From positions 1 to 38,679 of the forward strand of contig DAIDGU010000049.1 in assembly GCA_027459785.1 (NCBI GenBank): a stretch of DNA of 38,679 bases, given 5' to 3'. This DNA is from Ktedonobacteria bacterium (GTDB lineage: Bacteria; Chloroflexota; Ktedonobacteria; Ktedonobacterales; JACDGC01). The notes under the pieces were generated by a model, which was given only the letters and a program-made list of their open reading frames with translations, was not told the DNA's origin and ran no database searches. Positions 31,845-38,679 of this stretch are shown piece by piece (position 1 is the first letter of the stretch; each line of letters begins with the position of its first letter). The translations under genes and the position numbers were made by a program.

Positions 31845-34022
31845 ATGGTCACCTGTCCGCAGTGTGGGACGGCGGTAGGCGAGCAGCAACGCTACTGCAC
31901 GAATTGTGGCTTTGACACCAGTGCGCTCCGCATCGCGCTGGGGTTGCCAGTGCCGGAGCGTCAGCCAGCATCGCCACCCACGCCCGCCAGCCCATCAGTT
32001 CCTGCCACACCTGCTGTGCCGCCGGTGGTTGCTGCACCTGCCACGCCGCCAGCACCATTGCCGCCAGTGTATCAGCCGCCGGTGCCACAGCCGCCACCAG
32101 CGCCGCCAGCCTACCAGCCGTCCGCGCCGCAGCCACCAGCCATGCCATCGGGTGTCTATCAGCCGTCACCATCACAGGCATACTCGACCTTCGCCAATCC
32201 GCCGCTGCCGGGGGATGCGCCGCTGACGGCGACAAGCCAGCGCATCGATACGCTCTTCGGGGTGTCGGCGAATATCGCGGTGGTCGAGCCAACCAACCCT
32301 GTGCAAGAGACGCTGAAGCGCAAGCTGCCGCAGTACGCGACCAATCCTATCGCCGGCGCGTTGGCCGGCACAGTGGTGGCGCTCGTAGCCACCGGTCTCC
32401 TTTCGTTCATCCTGTTCTTGATCAGCAACCTCCTGGGTGGTTCAGCCAAAGACCTCGACACGTATCCCCTGGCGCAAGCCCTCACCTCGGTAGGCTTCCT
32501 GAACTTCGTGGCGCTGGAACACCATGCTACGCTCGTTATCGGGGCCAACACAGACGTTTACAGCACGGCCCTGGCCATGATTCAGCCGGTGCCGCTGTTG
32601 CTGGTGATCCCCGCCGTGAGCCTGGCGCTAGGGGGCTATATCTCCGCCGCGACGGACTATTCCAATCAACTGCGCTTCGTGCTGCTGCGTGCGGCAGCCG
32701 TCAGCGTGGGTTACGCTGCCCTGCTGACCGTCGTGGTGGCGGCCTTCGGCACGCACAAGGGCGCGGATGGGACGCCGTATAGCGCGCCCTGGCTGCCATT
32801 GCTGATAAATAGCTTCATTTGGGCCGTGCTTTTCAGCCTCGTCGGTGGAATGCTCAAGATCTTTGGCGCGCAGTGGCGCGGCGGCACAGTGGCGTATCTG
32901 CTGAGCCGCCCGCGCGTGATGGGAACCGCCGCTTTTTTTGGCGCGGTCGCGGCGCTCGGCACCGGATTGGCGCTCAGCTTCGTCTACGCGATCTATCAGC
33001 TTGGCTACGCAGCGGTGGACGGCAGTGTGGCGAATGCGCCGGATCCCACCGTCGCCAACCATCCCCTCCAGGTCTTCTTCCTGGCGCTGTTGGCGCAGGG
33101 ACCGGGCGACGCGATCACGAACTTCGCCCTTGGCTCTGGCGCGACGATCACCTCGCTTACGTCCACTTCATATTCGCTCTTCAAGTTGCCAGCAGATGCC
33201 CTGATCAGCCCGTGGTTGCTGGCGCTGCTCCCGTTGGCGGCGTTCATCGTCGGCGGGCGCACGGCGGCGCGGGTGATGCACACGACCGATCCGGCGAAGG
33301 GCGCACAGGCGGGCGCGTTGATGGGCGTCATCAGCGCCTTCCTGTTGGTGTTGGTCACAAGCGTCGCCACGACCACGGAGGCGCAAACCGCTGACGGCAG
33401 CACGGGCGTGAGCCTCTTCGCTCAAGGATCGGCATCGACGCAGACCAGCGGGCCGAACCCCATCAGCACTTTCATCGCCGCCTTGATCGTCGGCGTGATC
33501 CTCGGTGCGCTGGGCGGCTATTTCGCGCGCCCCCTGCCCGCACTGCCCACGCGTTCCTTTTTGGCCTCCGCCTTGGCGCTGGGCGATGCCTTGACGGGCC
33601 GCACCACCAAAACGCCGCGTGCCGCCGCCCGTGCCTGGCTGTATGGCGCGGCGCTAGTGAGCATCCTGGCGCTGATCGGGGGCATCGTCTATGATCTCGT
33701 CACCGCTTCCCTGGCGCACAGGGCCATCGGCACTAGCACGGATCTCCATAAGGTGATCGGTTTCGCCAATACTGCCGGCGTCCTCAGCGGTCTGGTGTTG
33801 ACGGTGCCGCTACTGGTGTTCGCCGCCGCGCTGTTGATCGATCTGGGGTCTTTGCCAGCGAACGCGACGCAACTGGCGCAGATGATCGTGCCGCCCGCGC
33901 CGCCCGCGCCGGAGATGCCGCCGTCCGCGCCCTATCAACCGCAGCAGATGACCTATACTGGTCCGTATATGCCGCCCAGCGTTCCCCTTGAAAATGGGCC
34001 GCGTGGCAATGGAGGGCTATAA
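31845..34022 (+). CDS. Zinc-ribbon, Pro-rich multipass membrane protein
   Basis: 725 aa. The N-terminus is a zinc ribbon (CPQCG, then YCTNCGFD; residues 4-25). Residues about 38-130 are a Pro/Ala/Gln-rich disordered linker with repeated VYQP/PPAP/AYQP units. From about 165 on there are roughly ten membrane helices, for example ALAGTVVALVATGLLSFILF and FIAALIVGVILGALGGYFA, separated by short loops. A second Pro-rich tail (PPAPPAPEMPPSAPYQPQQM) ends the protein. This layout is common among uncharacterised Chloroflexota and Actinobacteria membrane proteins; no transport or enzyme motif is seen. GGGAGG precedes the ATG. The next gene follows in 2 bp and has the same MAYQPPQAPP-type sequence, so the two may act together. 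Confidence 0.85.
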   Translation: MVTCPQCGTAVGEQQRYCTNCGFDTSALRIALGLPVPERQPASPPTPASPSVPATPAVPPVVAAPATPPAPLPPVYQPPVPQPPPAPPAYQPSAPQPPAMPSGVYQPSPSQAYSTFANPPLPGDAPLTATSQRIDTLFGVSANIAVVEPTNPVQETLKRKLPQYATNPIAGALAGTVVALVATGLLSFILFLISNLLGGSAKDLDTYPLAQALTSVGFLNFVALEHHATLVIGANTDVYSTALAMIQPVPLLLVIPAVSLALGGYISAATDYSNQLRFVLLRAAAVSVGYAALLTVVVAAFGTHKGADGTPYSAPWLPLLINSFIWAVLFSLVGGMLKIFGAQWRGGTVAYLLSRPRVMGTAAFFGAVAALGTGLALSFVYAIYQLGYAAVDGSVANAPDPTVANHPLQVFFLALLAQGPGDAITNFALGSGATITSLTSTSYSLFKLPADALISPWLLALLPLAAFIVGGRTAARVMHTTDPAKGAQAGALMGVISAFLLVLVTSVATTTEAQTADGSTGVSLFAQGSASTQTSGPNPISTFIAALIVGVILGALGGYFARPLPALPTRSFLASALALGDALTGRTTKTPRAAARAWLYGAALVSILALIGGIVYDLVTASLAHRAIGTSTDLHKVIGFANTAGVLSGLVLTVPLLVFAAALLIDLGSLPANATQLAQMIVPPAPPAPEMPPSAPYQPQQMTYTGPYMPPSVPLENGPRGNGGL

Positions 34023-34024
34023 AC

Positions 34025-34285
34025 ATGGCTTATCAACCGCCGCAAGCGCCACCAGTGGTGGCCTCGCCGTATCTCCACGCTCCCGCCGTGGCCCCGCCGC
34101 CGCCCAAAGCCGGCGTGAGGAATTGGGATAACGTGCGCGTGGCTGTGCTGGTGCTGGTGCTGCTCATCGCGCTGTTCGGCATCTACCTGACGATGGCCAA
34201 TGCGGCGGTCGGCGCGGTGCGGGCGCTACCCACGCCCGGCGTGTCGCCGTCGGGGCTGGTGCAGGGTGACGGCACCCCACGCTGA
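34025..34285 (+). CDS. Small single-pass membrane protein, 86 aa
   Basis: Pro-rich cytoplasmic or external N-terminus (MAYQPPQAPPVVASPYLHAP), one membrane helix (VAVLVLVLLIALFGIYLTMA) and a short Pro/Gly tail. GGAGG lies nine bases upstream, inside the 3' end of the previous gene, and the gap is 2 bp. The Pro/Gln-rich segment resembles the tail of the larger protein, suggesting a common binding surface. No family recognised. Confidence 0.75.
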   Translation: MAYQPPQAPPVVASPYLHAPAVAPPPPKAGVRNWDNVRVAVLVLVLLIALFGIYLTMANAAVGAVRALPTPGVSPSGLVQGDGTPR

Positions 34286-34303
34286 GCGCCAACTTGTCGG
34301 TCG

Positions 34304-34420
34304 CATGTCTTCCCGCGCTTCGCTGGCGACGGCTTCCGCCTGGCGATTGACTATCCGCCGCCGGCGCGGGCCGACCTGGATGCCCTGGCTGCCGACCTGC
34401 GCGCCCACCTGCGCGCGTGA
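34304..34420 (+). pseudogene. C-terminal remnant of a HIT-family hydrolase gene
   Basis: In frame with a TGA at 34418-34420 the sequence encodes HVFPRFAGDGFRLAIDYPPP, then ARADLDALAADLRAHLRA. HVFPRFAGDGF is the end of the histidine-triad motif of HIT nucleotide hydrolases and the rest is their usual C-terminal helix. The N-terminal two thirds, including the first histidines of the triad, are absent; upstream is the end of another gene. Only the 3' 39 codons remain, so it is a decayed fragment. Confidence 0.7.
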
Positions 34421-34729
34421 TCACGCCTCAGCAACCGTCGCTGGCGGCATACTCCGCGCCTGCATGCGCCTGTGCGCCTGATGCAAGCGCGCGCCGAGAA
34501 AGGCGGCGGCGAGGCTGACGAGCGTGAAGACAGCGACGGGGATGGGATGCGCGCGCGCCAGGGCGACGCCCGCCACGCGCGTCAGCGCCGTGGGATCGCT
34601 GGCCACCAGCACTTGCAGTGCGCTCCATACGACGAGCGCCTCGAAGGGCAGCGCCAGCGCGTACATCGCCAGCACAATAACCAGGCGGATATGCAGGGGC
34701 CGCAGAACGCGGCGCGTCGGTCTGCCCAT
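34421..34729 (-). CDS. Two-helix membrane protein, 102 aa
   Basis: Basic N-terminus (MGRPTRRVLRPLHIR), helix 1 LVIVLAMYALALPFEALVVW, a short loop, helix 2 IPVAVFTLVSLAAAFLGARL and a basic tail. The start at 34729 follows AGGAG at about ten bases. Its stop abuts the stop of the HIT remnant on the other strand. The gene has no recognised family or partner. Confidence 0.65.
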   Translation of the reverse strand: MGRPTRRVLRPLHIRLVIVLAMYALALPFEALVVWSALQVLVASDPTALTRVAGVALARAHPIPVAVFTLVSLAAAFLGARLHQAHRRMQARSMPPATVAEA

Positions 34730-34850
34730 CAATGCAGTTCTCCTACAAGTTTCTCGCTCCACCATAACATGAACGCCTCCTGCTGTCCACGCGCTCGCCT
34801 AAGCGGCTTCCCTGGCTCAAGCCCATTTCGGATAAACAGACTGCCCTTCA

Positions 34851-34880
34851 TCTTTGTATGGGCGCGATTCAACGCGCCCG
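34851..34880 (+). repeat. TTGTATGGGCGCGATTC-type palindrome, copy 3
   Basis: GGGCGCG (34860-34866) pairs with CGCGCCC (34873-34879) around ATTCAA, preceded by CTTTGTAT as in the other copies. Confidence 0.75.
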
Positions 34881-34953
34881 CCTCCCCTGCGCCCGCGTCC
34901 CCGGTCCCCCTGTCGGGAAAATACGGCGGTTGACCGGAAGCCGATGCACACCC

Positions 34954-34983
34954 TTGCGACAGGATGAAAGCGGGTGCTAGAGT
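34954..34983 (+). promoter_or_regulatory. Possible pckG promoter
   Basis: TTGCGA, 18-bp spacer, TGC-TAGAGT with an extended -10 TG; about 110 bp before the pckG start. Each hexamer matches only 4/6, so this is weak. Confidence 0.3.
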
Positions 34984-35091
34984 GCAACTAGCAACATCTC
35001 GCGGCTCAAAAATTCCTGTTGTTTGCCCGACCGTTCAGGTCCGCTCAACGACGAGGGGCCGTCCCGAAAACCACCGGAGGTTGACGCTAGT

Positions 35092-36864
35092 ATGGAACCA
35101 ATTCGCTCTGCCGGCCTGACGCCCCAAGCATGGGTGGAGGCATGTGCGGCCTATACCCACCCCGATCACATCCATTGGTGCGATGGCTCCCAGGCCGAGT
35201 TTGATGCGCTCGTCGCGCAGATGCTCAGCGAAAATACCCTCACGCAGTTGAATCCTGAAACCTATCCCAACAGCTATCTCTATCGCAGCAATCCCACCGA
35301 TGTGGCGCGCACCGAGCACCTGACCTTCATCTGCACCAAGGAACGGCGCGACGCCGGCATCACCAATAACTGGATGTCGCCTGCCGAGGCCAGCGCGAAG
35401 GTGTGGCCGCTCTTCGAAGACTGCATGCGCGGGCGCACGATGTATGTGGTGCCGTACCTGATGGGGACGCCGGCCTCGCCGTTTGTCAAAGCCGGCATCG
35501 AAATCACCGACAGCCCGTATGTGGTGCTGAATATGCGCACGATGACACGCATGGGCGATGCAGCGATGGAACACATCAACCAGACCCAAAATTATGCTCC
35601 CGGTCTGCACTCGCTGGGCGACCTTGATCCCAAGCGGCGCTTCATCCTGCACTTCCCCGAAGAGCAGACGGTGTGGAGCATCGGGTCCGGCTATGGTGGC
35701 AACGCGCTGCTGGGCAAGAAGTGCCTCTCGCTGCGCCTGGCAAGCTGGATGGCGCGCGACGAAGGCTGGCTGGCCGAACACATGCTGATCCTGGGCCTGG
35801 AAGATCCCACCGGCACGGTGACGTACATGGCGGCGGCCTTCCCCAGCGCCTGCGGCAAGACGAACCTGGCGATGCTGGTCGCGCCGTTGGAGCAAGCGGG
35901 CTATCGTGTCTGGACGGTCGGCGACGACATCGCGTGGATGCGCATCGGCGCTGATGGACGGTTGTGGGCGATGAACCCAGAAGCCGGCTTTTTCGGCGTC
36001 GCTCCCGGCACCAGCGAGGAGACGAACCCGAACGCGATGGCGACGATCCGCCGCAACACGATCTTCACCAACGTGGCCCTGACGCCAGACAAAGAGCCGT
36101 GGTGGGAGGGCATGACCGAGAACGCACCGCCCGCCGGCCTGATCGATTGGCATGGCGAACCGTGGTCGCCCGGCAGCGGCGAAAAGGCCGCGCACCCCAA
36201 TTCGCGCTTCACCGCGCCCGCGCGCCAATGCCCCAGCATCTCGCCGGAATGGGAAAATCCGCAGGGCGTGCCGATCTCCGCGATCCTTTTCGGCGGACGC
36301 CGGGCGCGCGTGGCTCCGCTGGTCTATCAATCGACCTCCTGGGAACACGGCGTCTACGTCGGCGCGACGATGGCCAGCGAGACGACGGCGGCGGCTACCG
36401 GCGCGGTGGGTGTGGTGCGGCGCGACCCGATGGCGATGTTGCCCTTCTGCGGCTATAATATGGCCGATTACTTCGCGCATTGGCTCGACATGGGGAAGCG
36501 CATCCCGAACCCACCGGCGATCTTCCACGTCAACTGGTTCCGCAAGGGCGCGGACGGCAAGTTCCTCTGGCCCGGCTTCGGGCAAAACATCCGCGTGTTG
36601 CGCTGGATCTTGGAGCGCGTGCAGGGGCGCGGCGAGGCCGACGAGACGATTATCGGCTACGTCCCCACCGCCAGTGGCCTGGACCTCAACGGCCTGGATC
36701 TCAGCCGCGATGCCGTGAAGGCGCTGTTGCGCGTGGACCCCAACGAGTGGCGCACCGAGGCGCTCGACAGCGGGCGCTTCCTCAGCGAATTCGGCGACGC
36801 CCTGCCCGGCGCCCTGCGCCGCCAGAACGCCGCGCTGTTGCGCCGCACCGGCTGGACGGACTGA
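35092..36864 (+). CDS. pckG: Phosphoenolpyruvate carboxykinase (GTP)
   Basis: Converts oxaloacetate and GTP to PEP, GDP and CO2; the first committed step of gluconeogenesis. 590 aa, a normal length for the GTP-type enzyme. The GTP-type P-loop AAAFPSACGKTNLAML with its conserved Cys (about residue 248-263), the kinase-2 region VGDDIAWMRIGADGRLWAMN, the RNTIFTNVALTPD block, the Asn-Trp-Phe of FHVNWFRKG and the upstream Arg-rich metal site region are present. The first ATG of the natural N-terminus is 35092, with GGAGG upstream at a rather long spacing; an in-frame TTG at 35023 is less likely. The gene ends 22 bp before a terminator-like hairpin. Confidence 0.97.
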   Translation: MEPIRSAGLTPQAWVEACAAYTHPDHIHWCDGSQAEFDALVAQMLSENTLTQLNPETYPNSYLYRSNPTDVARTEHLTFICTKERRDAGITNNWMSPAEASAKVWPLFEDCMRGRTMYVVPYLMGTPASPFVKAGIEITDSPYVVLNMRTMTRMGDAAMEHINQTQNYAPGLHSLGDLDPKRRFILHFPEEQTVWSIGSGYGGNALLGKKCLSLRLASWMARDEGWLAEHMLILGLEDPTGTVTYMAAAFPSACGKTNLAMLVAPLEQAGYRVWTVGDDIAWMRIGADGRLWAMNPEAGFFGVAPGTSEETNPNAMATIRRNTIFTNVALTPDKEPWWEGMTENAPPAGLIDWHGEPWSPGSGEKAAHPNSRFTAPARQCPSISPEWENPQGVPISAILFGGRRARVAPLVYQSTSWEHGVYVGATMASETTAAATGAVGVVRRDPMAMLPFCGYNMADYFAHWLDMGKRIPNPPAIFHVNWFRKGADGKFLWPGFGQNIRVLRWILERVQGRGEADETIIGYVPTASGLDLNGLDLSRDAVKALLRVDPNEWRTEALDSGRFLSEFGDALPGALRRQNAALLRRTGWTD

Positions 36865-36885
36865 TCCACATCACAGCCTACCTAA

Positions 36886-36921
36886 ATACCGGAAGCGCCT
36901 CTTGCCAGGAGCTTCCGGTAT
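36886..36921 (+). terminator. Hairpin after pckG
   Basis: ATACCGGAAGC (36886-36896) and GCTTCCGGTAT (36911-36921) form a perfect 11-bp stem with a 14-base loop, followed by GTTT. It sits 21 bp after the pckG stop. The U-tract is short, so efficiency is uncertain. Confidence 0.6.
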
Positions 36922-36930
36922 GTTTCAGCA

Positions 36931-36958
36931 TGGTACGGGCGCGATGGAGCGCGCCTCC
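36931..36958 (+). repeat. GGGCGCGAT-type palindrome, copy 4
   Basis: TACGGGCGCGATGGAGCGCGCC, a diverged copy of the family at 4190, 12527 and 34851. Confidence 0.6.
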
Positions 36959-37036
36959 CTTGTCCACGTCCCCCTTCGTTGCCCTTCTTCCCGCGCCGAA
37001 TGGGCCATGCGGCTAGCCGCTTATTGCCACATGTGC

Positions 37037-37042
37037 TATACT
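37037..37042 (+). promoter_or_regulatory. Extended -10 upstream of the kinase-like gene
   Basis: TGCTATACT (37034-37042), identical to the extended -10 of dinD copy 2. It is about 145 bp before the kinase start and no clear -35 is seen. Confidence 0.35.
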
Positions 37043-37115
37043 TGCGCCACGTGGATGAAGCTACGCCTGACGAACGGCCTGGCCGATAAGCAAAACCAAT
37101 AGTGACACGTATGTT

Positions 37116-37139
37116 CAGGGCGACCGGGTGGTCGCCCTG
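37116..37139. repeat. Perfect hairpin upstream of the kinase-like gene
   Basis: CAGGGCGACC (37116-37125), loop GGGT, GGTCGCCCTG (37130-37139). It lies in the leader of the kinase-like gene, between the -10 and the start, so it could also act as a regulatory hairpin or operator. The wider gap 36865-37185 holds no gene. Confidence 0.65.
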
Positions 37140-37185
37140 CCTGATATCTGCTGGAAACAAGCGATCACCACGGGGGATATGAGTT

Positions 37186-38679
37186 ATGACCGGAGCACAG
37201 GGTCCGGGGCGAACCTTGGGCGCATACCAGATGAGCGCGCATGTGGGCGCTGGCCCCATTGGTGATGTCTGGCGGGCGCAGGGACCGGATGGGCGCGAGA
37301 TGGCGGTGAAGGTGCTGCGCGCCCCTTTCGTCAATTCCCCTGCCATCCGCCAGCGTTTCCTGGCGATCAGCGCCACCGTCGCCGGGCTGGATCACCCGCA
37401 CATCTTGCCGCTGGACTTTTCCGGCGAACAAGGGGCGCAGGTGTACGCCGCCATGCCGTTCGTGGCGCAAGGTTCGCTCGCGGGCCGGCTGGCCGGCGGG
37501 CGACTCTCGCCAAAAGATATCGCCCCCCTGTTCAACCAGATCTGTGACGCGCTGAATTATATCCACGGCCAGGGCATGACGCACGGCAACCTGAAACCGA
37601 CGAATGTGTTGCTCTTCGAGGGCAAGCACTGCTTGCTGAGCGATTTCGGCCAGCTCTGGCAGGTGGCGGAAACCGACCTGACGCAGTCCGGCGTGCGCGC
37701 CGAAGCGGTGCTATACATGGCACCGGAGCAGATGGAAGGCTACGTCGATATCCGTAACGACATCTATAGCGTGGGCGCGCTGCTGTTTCAGGCGCTGACG
37801 GGCCTGCCGCCTTTCCCTGGTCAGACGCCCTTCGAGGTGCTATCGCGCCATCAGCGCCAGCCGGTGCCGGCGCTGGCCAGCGTCACGCCGCCGCTGGCGG
37901 GCGGTGCCTTGGTCTTCGAGGAAGTCATTCGCATGGCGCTGGCAAAAGATCCGCATGCCCGTTTTCAGACGCCCATCGCGCTGGCCCGCGCCATCACGGA
38001 GGCCGGCAACCTGGCGAACGACCTGCCCTCGCGCGCCGTCCCGATCATTACCCCCGGCATGCCCAACCCAATGCTGCCGCCCGCCCTGCCAAACCGCCCG
38101 CCGCCCGGCACCAGTGCCGGCGTGGGACCGATGCCGGGGCAGATGATCCCGAACTCGCGGCCCCTGCCCGGCCAGATGCCGCCCGGTTACCCGCCCGCGC
38201 CGATGTTCAGTCCCGCGCCGGGGCAGATGCCGCCCCAACAGCCGATCTCGCGCCCGCGCATCCCTTCGCAACCGTTGCCAGGCCAGGCCCCCCCGCCGCC
38301 CTATGGCCCACCGCCGCTGGGCGCGCTGCCGCCCCAGGCCGCGCCAGACGACCCGCTGGGCTGGCTGTTTGCCGACAACAACAGCGGTCAACCGCCCGCG
38401 CGCCCCACGCCATCCCGCCCGCCGAATATGGAAGTGGCGGACTTCTTGACCGCCCGCCATTCCGCGCCTGATCTGCCACCGCCCGGCGTGCCGGAGGATA
38501 CCGGGCGCATGCCCCCGCCCACGTTGGAGACGGATATGATCCGCCGGACGGAGGAGCGGCGCTGGGACGACGACGAGTACGACGACCGCGACTATACCGG
38601 CGGACGGTCGATGGTGCAGCCGCGTGACTGGGACGAAGATTCGCGCAATATGTCCGTCCCCTCGATGCGCATGCCCGCC
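37186..38679 (+). CDS. Serine/threonine protein kinase-like protein, probable pseudokinase (partial, runs off the end)
   Basis: The frame is open for 498 codons to the window end with no stop. Residues about 12-275 form a Hanks-type kinase fold: glycine loop VGAGPIGDVW (20-29), MAVKVL with Lys42, SDFGQ (DFG, D153) and MAPEQM (APE, about 179-181). The catalytic loop reads HGNLKPTN (133-140) where active kinases have HRDLKPxN, so the catalytic Asp is Asn135. The helix-C Glu is also not seen before LDHPHI. After this come a long Pro/Gly/Met-rich linker (PPGYPPAPMFSPAPGQMPPQ) and an acidic RRWDDDEYDDRDYTGG segment. ATG 37186 is preceded by a GGGGGA about ten bases away. Likely a binding/scaffold protein. 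Confidence 0.85.
   Translation, partial: MTGAQGPGRTLGAYQMSAHVGAGPIGDVWRAQGPDGREMAVKVLRAPFVNSPAIRQRFLAISATVAGLDHPHILPLDFSGEQGAQVYAAMPFVAQGSLAGRLAGGRLSPKDIAPLFNQICDALNYIHGQGMTHGNLKPTNVLLFEGKHCLLSDFGQLWQVAETDLTQSGVRAEAVLYMAPEQMEGYVDIRNDIYSVGALLFQALTGLPPFPGQTPFEVLSRHQRQPVPALASVTPPLAGGALVFEEVIRMALAKDPHARFQTPIALARAITEAGNLANDLPSRAVPIITPGMPNPMLPPALPNRPPPGTSAGVGPMPGQMIPNSRPLPGQMPPGYPPAPMFSPAPGQMPPQQPISRPRIPSQPLPGQAPPPPYGPPPLGALPPQAAPDDPLGWLFADNNSGQPPARPTPSRPPNMEVADFLTARHSAPDLPPPGVPEDTGRMPPPTLETDMIRRTEERRWDDDEYDDRDYTGGRSMVQPRDWDEDSRNMSVPSMRMPA

Larger units (their letters stand above)
34730..35091. other. Gap upstream of pckG
   Basis: About 360 bp with no gene. It contains the dispersed palindrome at 34851-34880 and a possible pckG promoter (separate entries). 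The rest is ordinary intergenic sequence. Confidence 0.55.

Noticed and set aside
35035..36585. Long minus-strand open frame opposite pckG
   Set aside because: Shadow frame of a clear PEP carboxykinase gene; Arg/His-rich composition, no family.

Overview
The window is about 38.7 kb of GC-rich bacterial DNA with short intergenic gaps. Gene content suggests the phylum Chloroflexota: an archaeal-like family B DNA polymerase, GTP-type PEP carboxykinase, a zinc-ribbon multipass membrane protein, a kinase with a Pro-rich tail, and many dispersed palindromic repeats. This placement is inferred from gene families, because no rRNA gene or taxonomic marker was compared.

Layout. 1-3.8 kb: a gene tail, a structured repeat, a small protein, a GT2 glycosyltransferase and the flagellar export genes fliQ-fliR-flhB (minus strand). 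3.8-8.1 kb: a repeat-rich gap, then a coupled pair on the minus strand (SRPBCC membrane protein and zinc alcohol/formaldehyde dehydrogenase) and uppP. 8.4-10.0 kb: an rplS-rnhB-GNAT operon. 10.2-12.5 kb: an internally deleted GNAT, a DinD-family protein and a 4-TM protein. 12.8-15.2 kb: family B DNA polymerase. 15.5-21.3 kb: a large FAD/Fe-S oxidoreductase and an Rpn-type nuclease, interleaved with three copies (intact, deleted, fragmentary) of a module made of a ~84-aa helical protein and an HNH nuclease. 21.4-26.9 kb: a defence-like block with an AT-rich membrane/coiled-coil gene, a single-chain restriction-modification enzyme, a dinD gene remnant and a second intact DinD. 26.9-31.6 kb: a second copy of the structured repeat, a THUMP RNA methyltransferase, a small acidic protein, rarA, a lipoprotein resembling glycoside hydrolases and a DUF4177-like protein. 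31.8-34.7 kb: membrane proteins and a HIT-protein remnant. 35.1-38.7 kb: pckG and the start of a protein-kinase-like gene that runs off the window.

How it works together. Most of the window is housekeeping: translation and RNA processing (rplS, rnhB, THUMP methyltransferase), replication and repair (polB, rarA, dinD), cell wall (uppP, GT2), central metabolism (pckG, FAD/Fe-S dehydrogenase, zinc dehydrogenase) and motility. The accessory signal lies in 15.5-27 kb, where gene remnants, AT-rich inserts, nuclease genes and a restriction enzyme cluster.

The strongest leads for something undescribed are: (1) the helical-protein/HNH module present in three states of decay; (2) a multi-branched repeat with two copies in opposite orientation, whose stems differ in sequence but stay perfectly paired; (3) the restriction enzyme, membrane protein and DinD neighbourhood; and (4) a kinase-like protein lacking the catalytic aspartate.
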